Below are positions 59,119 to 64,000 of a stretch of DNA of 64,000 nucleotides, piece after piece. The notes under the pieces are model-generated. The model did no database searches and had not been told where the DNA came from. It worked only from the letters and a program-made list of their open reading frames with translations. Made by a program: the position numbers and the translations under genes. Position 1 is the stretch's first letter; each line of letters starts with the position of its first letter. Origin of the DNA: CAZUMJ01 sp964621605 (lineage in GTDB: Bacteria > Actinomycetota > Acidimicrobiia > Acidimicrobiales > Iamiaceae); contig CAZUMJ010000001.1 in the NCBI GenBank assembly GCA_964621605.1, positions 62,001-126,000 on the forward strand. The letters are read 5' to 3'.

Positions 59119-62100
59119 GTGGAGATCGACGGCTGGTCCATCGACACCTTCGGTGCCCTGCGCGATGTCGAGCATCGCGGTCTGGGGCGCGGCCTGACCG
59201 TCATCTACGGGCCGAACGAGGCCGGTAAGTCGACGCTGCGGCACTTCGTGCTCGGCGCGCTGTTCGGTTACACCTCGGGCTCCACGAAGGATCCGCTGTA
59301 CGAACCCGCGGCGGGCGGCATGCGCGCTGGGCGCCTGTTCCTCCGCTCGAACGACGAAGAGCTGGTGCTCAGCCGCGTCGAGCAGCGCAATGCCCGCGCC
59401 GGGGTCGTGACCTTGTACGGGCCCGGTGGTGTGCCTCGACCGGACGCTGAGGTCAACGTGCTGTTGGGCGGCCTCACCCGAACCGTCTACAACCGGGTGT
59501 TCGCGCTCGGGCTCGACGAGCTCAACGATCTCGCCGCGCTGACCGAAGGCGATCTGCAAGACCACCTCCTCTCGGCCGGCGTGACCGGCGCCGGCCGCAT
59601 CGCGACCCAGGCGCGCAACGCGCTGCGGGCGCGCGCGGACGAGATCCACAAGTCCCGCGCCAGCACCACGGTGGTGGCGGGCATCCGCGAGCAGCTGCGC
59701 CGCGTCGACGCCGAGCTGAAGGACGCGCAGCGCGCCGCCTCGCAGCTCGGCGATCGTCGTGCACAGCTCGAGCAGCGTCGTTCCGACGTCGCGCGCTTGG
59801 CCGAAGAAGAGCGCGCGGCGAGTGTGCGTGCCGTGCGTGCACAGCGGTTGGTGCAGTTGTGGCCGGCGTTCGTCGAGGCATCGGCGGCGCAGGACGAGCT
59901 CGCCGACCTGGGGCCAGACCCTGCAGATGTTGCGGATGGTGTGCTCGACAAGGTCACGGCACGTGAGGCCGCATTGGCGTCCACTCGGGCCGAGGTCGTG
60001 ACCCGTCGTGCCGAGCTCGACGAGGCAGCAGACCTCCTGCAGCTCGATGCCTCGCGCCACCATCCCGAGCTCGCCTCGCTGGCCCCATCGGTCGAGGCCG
60101 TCTCGCACCGCTTCGGCGCCTGGGACCAGCAAGAAGAGGAGCGTGCGGTCCGCCGCGACGAGCTGGCCGACCTGCACCGTCGTCTCGACGCCGAGCTGGA
60201 GGTCGTTGGCGTGACCGACGCCGGCGACCTCGCGCGGGTCGGCGCCGCGGTCGCCGCACGCGACGCACTGCGTGCGGCGCGCACCGCGTTCGACGAGAAG
60301 TCGGCCATGCGGCAACGTGCTGCCGAGGCCGTCGACCACCACCAGGCCGATCTTGCGCTCGCCGATGCGGCCGTGGCGGCGTGGGGCGAGTCGTTCGGGC
60401 GGCCAGCCGATGAGCTGACCTCCACCGAGATCCGCTCCGAGGTGCTCGAAGCGTCGCAGGAGGTCATCCTCCTGAAGGATCTCGCCGACGAGCTCAACGA
60501 GCTCGACAAGCGGCGTCGCGATGCGACTATGTCGGCGGCCAGCGCCGCAGCGATCCCAGCCCAAGACGACGCCAAGCGCCCGCCGCTGCGGCCAATGCTC
60601 CTCGGTGCGGCCGGGCTTCTCGTCGTGGCCGCGCTCGTCGGGCTCGCGTTCGCAGGGCCCATCGCCGGCGGCATGGTCGGATTCGCCGCGCTCGTCGTCG
60701 GAGGCGTGGCCTTCCTCGTGCCGACTGCGACGCACGGCGACAGCGCGCCTGTCCCGGCCGGGGTCGGCGCCGAGGCGATTCGTGCAGATCTGTCGCGCCG
60801 GGTCGAGGAGCGTGCCGCCGCCTTGGGCTTCGACGGTGTGCCGGCGGTAGAGGAGGTCACGACCCGCCAGGTCACCCGTGAGCAGGAGCGTGTCGCCCTG
60901 ACCGACCTCGTCGGAGACCTGCAGCGGGCGGAGCAGGTGCGGGCGGCCGAGCGAGCGGCGCGGAAGCGCTACGCGGAGCTCTCCAAGCAGTACGAGGCTG
61001 CACTGGCACAGTGGTCGTCCTGGCTCGCCGGGCACAACCTGCCGTCGGTGCTGCGCCCCGAAGGCGTCGACGAGTGGCTCGCGCACCTCGACCAAGCCCG
61101 CGCGCTGCACGGCCAGATCGAGCAGGCGACGGCACGTGAGCGCGAGCTCGCCGTGTCGTTGGCCGGTGCTCCGACCGCGGTCGCATCGCTCGTCGACTCA
61201 GTCCTGCGCATCAGCGCCGGCGACACCGATGGCCCGACGTTGGTGTCGCCCAGCGACGGGGCCACGGTCGCAGAGGTGCGCAAGGCGTTCGAGGCGGTCG
61301 AGGCCTGCGTCGGAACCGCGGTGCGGGCACAGCAAGAGATCACTCGCCGCCAAGAGCAGCTCGCGACCCTCGAGCGCGAGGTCGCCCGTGCGACCGACGC
61401 AAGCCGGGCCGTCGAGGAGGAGCTCGCGACGCTGTTGGCCGACGCGGGGGTCGAAGACCACGTCGCGCTGCGCGCCCGTGTCGACGACCTCGCGCGTCGC
61501 GCGGTGCTGCGCGCGTCCCTCGCCGAGTTCGACAGGCAGCTGGTGCTCGCCGCCGGTCGTGACGCGGAGAACGACAGGGCGATCCTCGTCGAGCGCACGC
61601 CCGACCGCTGGCAGACCGACGCCGATGCCGCAGCGTCGCAAGCGACCGAGCTCACCGCCGCTCGCGACGCTGCCCTCCTTGAGCTCGGTGCGCTCGAGAG
61701 CGAAGTTGCCGAGATCGAGGCATCGAGCGACCTGGCGAGCTTGGCGCTCGAGCGCGAGGAGCTCGTCGAGCAGCTGCGTCGAGAGCTGCGGGCATGGACC
61801 GTGGCCCAGGTCGCCGCAGGGCTGATCGACCACACCTTGGAGCGGTATCTCGACGAGCGCCAGCCGGCAGTGATCCAGCTCGCGGAGCAGCACCTCATCA
61901 CCATCACCGAGGGCCGCTACACGGGCCTTCGGCTCGACCCCGAGGCGACAGGGCGCGCGCCGCGCCTGATGGTCATCGACCAGAGCGGCAACGTGCACAG
62001 CCCGATGGAGCTGAGCCGAGGCACCGTCGAGCAGGTGTACCTGTGCTTGCGCTTGGCGTTGGCAGAGCAGCACCGCACGCCGCTCCCGCTGCTCCTCGAC

Positions 62101-62274
62101 GACATCCTCGTGAACTTCGATCCGCTTCGGGCGATTGCCACGACGAAGGTCCTCGCCGAGGTGGCGGCGAGCCGTCAGGTGCTCGTCTACACGTGTCATC
62201 CGTGGGTCGTAGAGGTCGTTCGCGAGGTCGACGGCCAGGTTCCCGTGGTCGAACTGGAGCGCACCCGCATCTGA
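59119..62274 (+). CDS. SMC-like ATPase, YhaN type, with membrane hairpin
   Basis: A 1051-residue Rad50/SbcC-like ATPase. Walker A is GPNEAGKST at 31-39 and the N-terminal lobe continues to about 170. Long coiled coils run at about 180-480 and 540-900. The C-terminal lobe has MELSRGTVEQVYLCLRLALAEQ-type signature (SRGT in place of LSGG) and Walker B LPLLLDDILVNFD. Where SbcC/Rad50 has a CxxC zinc hook, this protein has two hydrophobic segments (about 490-512 and 516-536), as in YhaN-type proteins, implying that the coil tip is anchored in the membrane. GTG start; AGAGGAG lies upstream. Confidence 0.88.
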   Translation: MEIDGWSIDTFGALRDVEHRGLGRGLTVIYGPNEAGKSTLRHFVLGALFGYTSGSTKDPLYEPAAGGMRAGRLFLRSNDEELVLSRVEQRNARAGVVTLYGPGGVPRPDAEVNVLLGGLTRTVYNRVFALGLDELNDLAALTEGDLQDHLLSAGVTGAGRIATQARNALRARADEIHKSRASTTVVAGIREQLRRVDAELKDAQRAASQLGDRRAQLEQRRSDVARLAEEERAASVRAVRAQRLVQLWPAFVEASAAQDELADLGPDPADVADGVLDKVTAREAALASTRAEVVTRRAELDEAADLLQLDASRHHPELASLAPSVEAVSHRFGAWDQQEEERAVRRDELADLHRRLDAELEVVGVTDAGDLARVGAAVAARDALRAARTAFDEKSAMRQRAAEAVDHHQADLALADAAVAAWGESFGRPADELTSTEIRSEVLEASQEVILLKDLADELNELDKRRRDATMSAASAAAIPAQDDAKRPPLRPMLLGAAGLLVVAALVGLAFAGPIAGGMVGFAALVVGGVAFLVPTATHGDSAPVPAGVGAEAIRADLSRRVEERAAALGFDGVPAVEEVTTRQVTREQERVALTDLVGDLQRAEQVRAAERAARKRYAELSKQYEAALAQWSSWLAGHNLPSVLRPEGVDEWLAHLDQARALHGQIEQATARERELAVSLAGAPTAVASLVDSVLRISAGDTDGPTLVSPSDGATVAEVRKAFEAVEACVGTAVRAQQEITRRQEQLATLEREVARATDASRAVEEELATLLADAGVEDHVALRARVDDLARRAVLRASLAEFDRQLVLAAGRDAENDRAILVERTPDRWQTDADAAASQATELTAARDAALLELGALESEVAEIEASSDLASLALEREELVEQLRRELRAWTVAQVAAGLIDHTLERYLDERQPAVIQLAEQHLITITEGRYTGLRLDPEATGRAPRLMVIDQSGNVHSPMELSRGTVEQVYLCLRLALAEQHRTPLPLLLDDILVNFDPLRAIATTKVLAEVAASRQVLVYTCHPWVVEVVREVDGQVPVVELERTRI

Positions 62275-62324
62275 CGAGGTCGGGTACCTCGTGTGGGGTT
62301 CGGGACCTGCAAACCTGGATCGTC

Positions 62325-63539
62325 ATGTCCGCCGCCGTCTTGCGCCCCATCTCTCGGCGGCGGCGTCTCGAGAGTGCGTGGCAGGCGTTGGTGCGACGCG
62401 CGCCGTTCGTCTTCGCTGCGGCCGCGGTCGTGGTCGCAGCCTGCGTGGTCGGCGCGACCGCCCCCGGCGCAGTCCAGGCATCTGCTGCACCTGTCGCATC
62501 CGCGAGACAGGTGGCGGCTGCGCACCCCACCGTCGACGTCGGGACGGCAAAGGCGTACGTGGTCGTCGACGTGTCGTCGGGGCGTGTGGTCGCCGCGCAC
62601 AACGCCCGAGAGCCCCTGCGTGTGGCAAGCACGGTCAAGATCATCACGGCCTTGGTTGCCAGGCGCGTGGTGCCGCTCGACGATGCGGTGCCGATCTCTG
62701 CGTATGCCGAATCGCGTCCTGCTCTGAAGATCAGCGTGAAGCAGGGCCAGCACTGGAATGCCGACGACCTGTTCCACAGCATGCTGCTCGCCTCGGCGAA
62801 CGACGCGGCGGTCGCCCTCGCCGAGCGTGCCGGTGGTGGCTCGCTCGACGGCTTCGAGGGCGCGGCAGCCGCTGAGGCGACACGACTCGGGCTGGCTGAC
62901 AAGCCGCTGATCCAGGACCCAGCGGGCCTTGATGACGAGTCTTCCGTGCGCGGAGGCAACCGCATCAGCGCCCGCGACCTTGCGATCGCAGCTCGTGCAT
63001 TGCTTTCCGACCCCCTCTTGGCGTCGATCGTGGCGATGCCCGACTACCGGTTCGTGGGCGGTGACGGTCAGCACCACCGAGTCGTTGGCCACAACGAGTT
63101 CATGCAGTCGTACCCGGGGGCGGTCGGGGTGAAGACCGGCTACACGAAGCTGTCGGGGAGCAGCCTCGTCGCGGCCGCACGGCGAGATGGCAAGACCTAC
63201 CTCGCCGTGCTCGTCGATTCGCCGAACGCGCCCGTCGAGGCTGGCCAGCTTTTGGACGCTGCTTTTGCGGGCAAGGTGCAGGCGGGGCTCGACGACACGC
63301 TCCCTGCCGTGCGTGGGGCTGACTTCTACGCGGGCGTGGGCTCCAATGCCGGCGCGGCTCGTCCGACGGTGCATGTCGGGGTGCCGTCGGCAAGCCCGCT
63401 GCGCTCGGGCATGCCGGTGTTCGCGGTGCTGGCGGGACTCGTCCTGTTGGTGATGGTGCGGCGACGTCAGGTCGTCGTGCAGCGTCAGCAGGCCCGCGCC
63501 CGGCGGGCTCGCCCCCCGTCCGCGCGGCCGTCGCGCTGA
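62325..63539 (+). CDS. D-alanyl-D-alanine carboxypeptidase (DacA type)
   Basis: A 404-residue penicillin-binding protein of the S11 family. An N-terminal signal or anchor (about 26-52) precedes the catalytic domain: S102-T-V-K105 (SxxK), S157-A-N159 (SxN) and K270-T-G (KTG) are all in place. It trims the terminal D-Ala of peptidoglycan stem peptides outside the membrane. A C-terminal hydrophobic segment (about 365-382) with a very basic tail (RRRQVVVQRQQARARRARP) anchors it on the outer face. ATG 62325 is chosen. It follows the YhaN-type gene by 50 bp. Confidence 0.92.
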   Translation: MSAAVLRPISRRRRLESAWQALVRRAPFVFAAAAVVVAACVVGATAPGAVQASAAPVASARQVAAAHPTVDVGTAKAYVVVDVSSGRVVAAHNAREPLRVASTVKIITALVARRVVPLDDAVPISAYAESRPALKISVKQGQHWNADDLFHSMLLASANDAAVALAERAGGGSLDGFEGAAAAEATRLGLADKPLIQDPAGLDDESSVRGGNRISARDLAIAARALLSDPLLASIVAMPDYRFVGGDGQHHRVVGHNEFMQSYPGAVGVKTGYTKLSGSSLVAAARRDGKTYLAVLVDSPNAPVEAGQLLDAAFAGKVQAGLDDTLPAVRGADFYAGVGSNAGAARPTVHVGVPSASPLRSGMPVFAVLAGLVLLVMVRRRQVVVQRQQARARRARPPSARPSR

Positions 63540-63590
63540 TCGCGCAACCTCCGTGAAGTCCTGTTGGCCGGCGGGGCGTAGCCTCGTGCG

Positions 63591-63965
63591 GTGAGCGAGT
63601 TCTCGTCGTGGTCAGCCGACCCGTCACCGGAAGTGCAAGGTAGCGCCCAATTGCCGGATGCGGCTGAGATCGCGGCTGCCGAAGCAGCGCTCGATGCCCT
63701 CGTCGCTGACGATTTCGCTGCGGAGGGCCCGGTCGCTGACGATGCGCCGGTGGCGACTGTTCCCGAGCGCGCAGGCCGCGATGTCGGCGAGCTCGAGGCC
63801 GATCTCGCGGCGGTTGACGCCGCTATCGAGCGGATCGACCGGGACGCGTACGGCCGCTGCGACGTGTGCGGGCTGACGCTCGATGCGGCGGTGCTGCAGG
63901 CCGATCCCACGGTGGCAGCTTGTCCAGCGCACATTCACCTGCGGCCGGTCACCTCAGGCAGCTGA
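63591..63965 (+). CDS. DksA/TraR-family C4-type zinc finger protein
   Basis: A 124-residue protein. An acidic, Ala-rich N-terminal half with a possible short coiled coil (VGELEADLAAVDAAIERI) is followed by the zinc finger YGRCDVCGLTLDAAVLQADP and ACPAHIH, where the fourth ligand is His rather than Cys. Family members bind RNA polymerase through the secondary channel, but the classical DksA DxxDxA tip is not evident, so such activity is uncertain. The GTG start lies 51 bp after dacA. Confidence 0.8.
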   Translation: MSEFSSWSADPSPEVQGSAQLPDAAEIAAAEAALDALVADDFAAEGPVADDAPVATVPERAGRDVGELEADLAAVDAAIERIDRDAYGRCDVCGLTLDAAVLQADPTVAACPAHIHLRPVTSGS

Positions 63966-64000
63966 GGTGGAACGCCGCGCACGTCGGCACCGCTGCATTG

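Noticed and set aside
59104..61110. A 668-codon open frame on the minus strand
   Set aside because: It is antisense to the YhaN-type ATPase, has no recognisable domain, and is the mirror image of GC-biased third positions.

Overview
The window is high-GC actinobacterial DNA. It uses many GTG starts, pervasive ATGA/GTGA gene overlaps, actinobacterial heme-uptake proteins (HtaA/HmuTUV type), a PPA1498-type phosphoesterase, a mycofactocin-type SDR and LPxTG-like wall anchors. The protein mix resembles class Acidimicrobiia (Ilumatobacter/Iamia-like), but that placement is inference. It is draft sequence: three 100-N gaps (5048-5147, 23328-23427, 32693-32792) lie in or beside repeats. Two of them are flanked by identical 53-55 nt sequence, so they are probably assembly joins rather than real 100-bp gaps.

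Layout. 1-8.4 kb: end of an MprF-like lipid aminoacyltransferase, an MBL hydrolase, ketopantoate reductase, a PaaX-like regulator divergent from a fatty acid desaturase, a 16-bp tandem repeat, larB-larC (nickel-pincer cofactor) and pheA. 8.4-12.2 kb: carotenoid oxygenase, a wall-anchored Pro-rich protein, a GNAT-like protein and a secreted protein with an odd C-terminal tag. 12.2-14.6 kb: a VapBC-type toxin-antitoxin pair, tRNA-Ser(UGA), and a small insert bounded by an 18-bp copy of the tRNA 3' end. The insert carries a Phd-like antitoxin and an AbiEii-type nucleotidyltransferase toxin with an in-frame amber stop. 14.8-24 kb: secreted and envelope proteins, an HNH nuclease, a sulfatase and a Thr-rich secreted protein. 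24-27.5 kb: DrrAB-like exporter, an unknown protein, a TetR regulator and tRNA-Ser(GCU).

27.5-34.4 kb is a coherent heme-iron locus. It holds an LPxTG-anchored HtaA-like heme receptor, HmuV/HmuU/HmuT, a two-domain secreted protein coupled to hmuT, and, divergently, heme oxygenase plus a DUF2470 protein. Surface capture, import and cytoplasmic ring opening are all present, with AT-rich candidate iron-regulator sites at both promoters. 34.4-48.3 kb: a PAS-GGDEF cyclase, a phosphoesterase, universal stress protein, DUF2804, a phosphotriesterase-family hydrolase, a beta-helix lipoprotein, an alpha/beta hydrolase, a cupredoxin-fused copper nitrite reductase, a GH5 glycosidase, PLPBP and a DUF2249 protein. 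48.3-64 kb: aldo/keto reductase, Ogt plus an AdaA-AlkA fusion, a second sulfatase with an SRPBCC protein and an SDR, an MBL-Rieske fusion, tRNA-Lys(UUU), tandem USP, a CMD-family protein, a YhaO/YhaN-type nuclease-ATPase pair, a DacA-type carboxypeptidase and a DksA/TraR zinc-finger protein.

The most striking signal is a shared extreme C-terminal nonapeptide, VPAxPx[YF]TG, immediately before the stop codon. It occurs in four otherwise unrelated secreted proteins (ends at 12150, 16558, 23736, 46818), each after a Pro/Ala/Thr-rich linker and each written with different synonymous codons. No membrane segment or basic tail follows it, unlike the normal LPRTG anchor of the HtaA-like protein in the same window. 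It looks like an undescribed sorting, processing or attachment tag.
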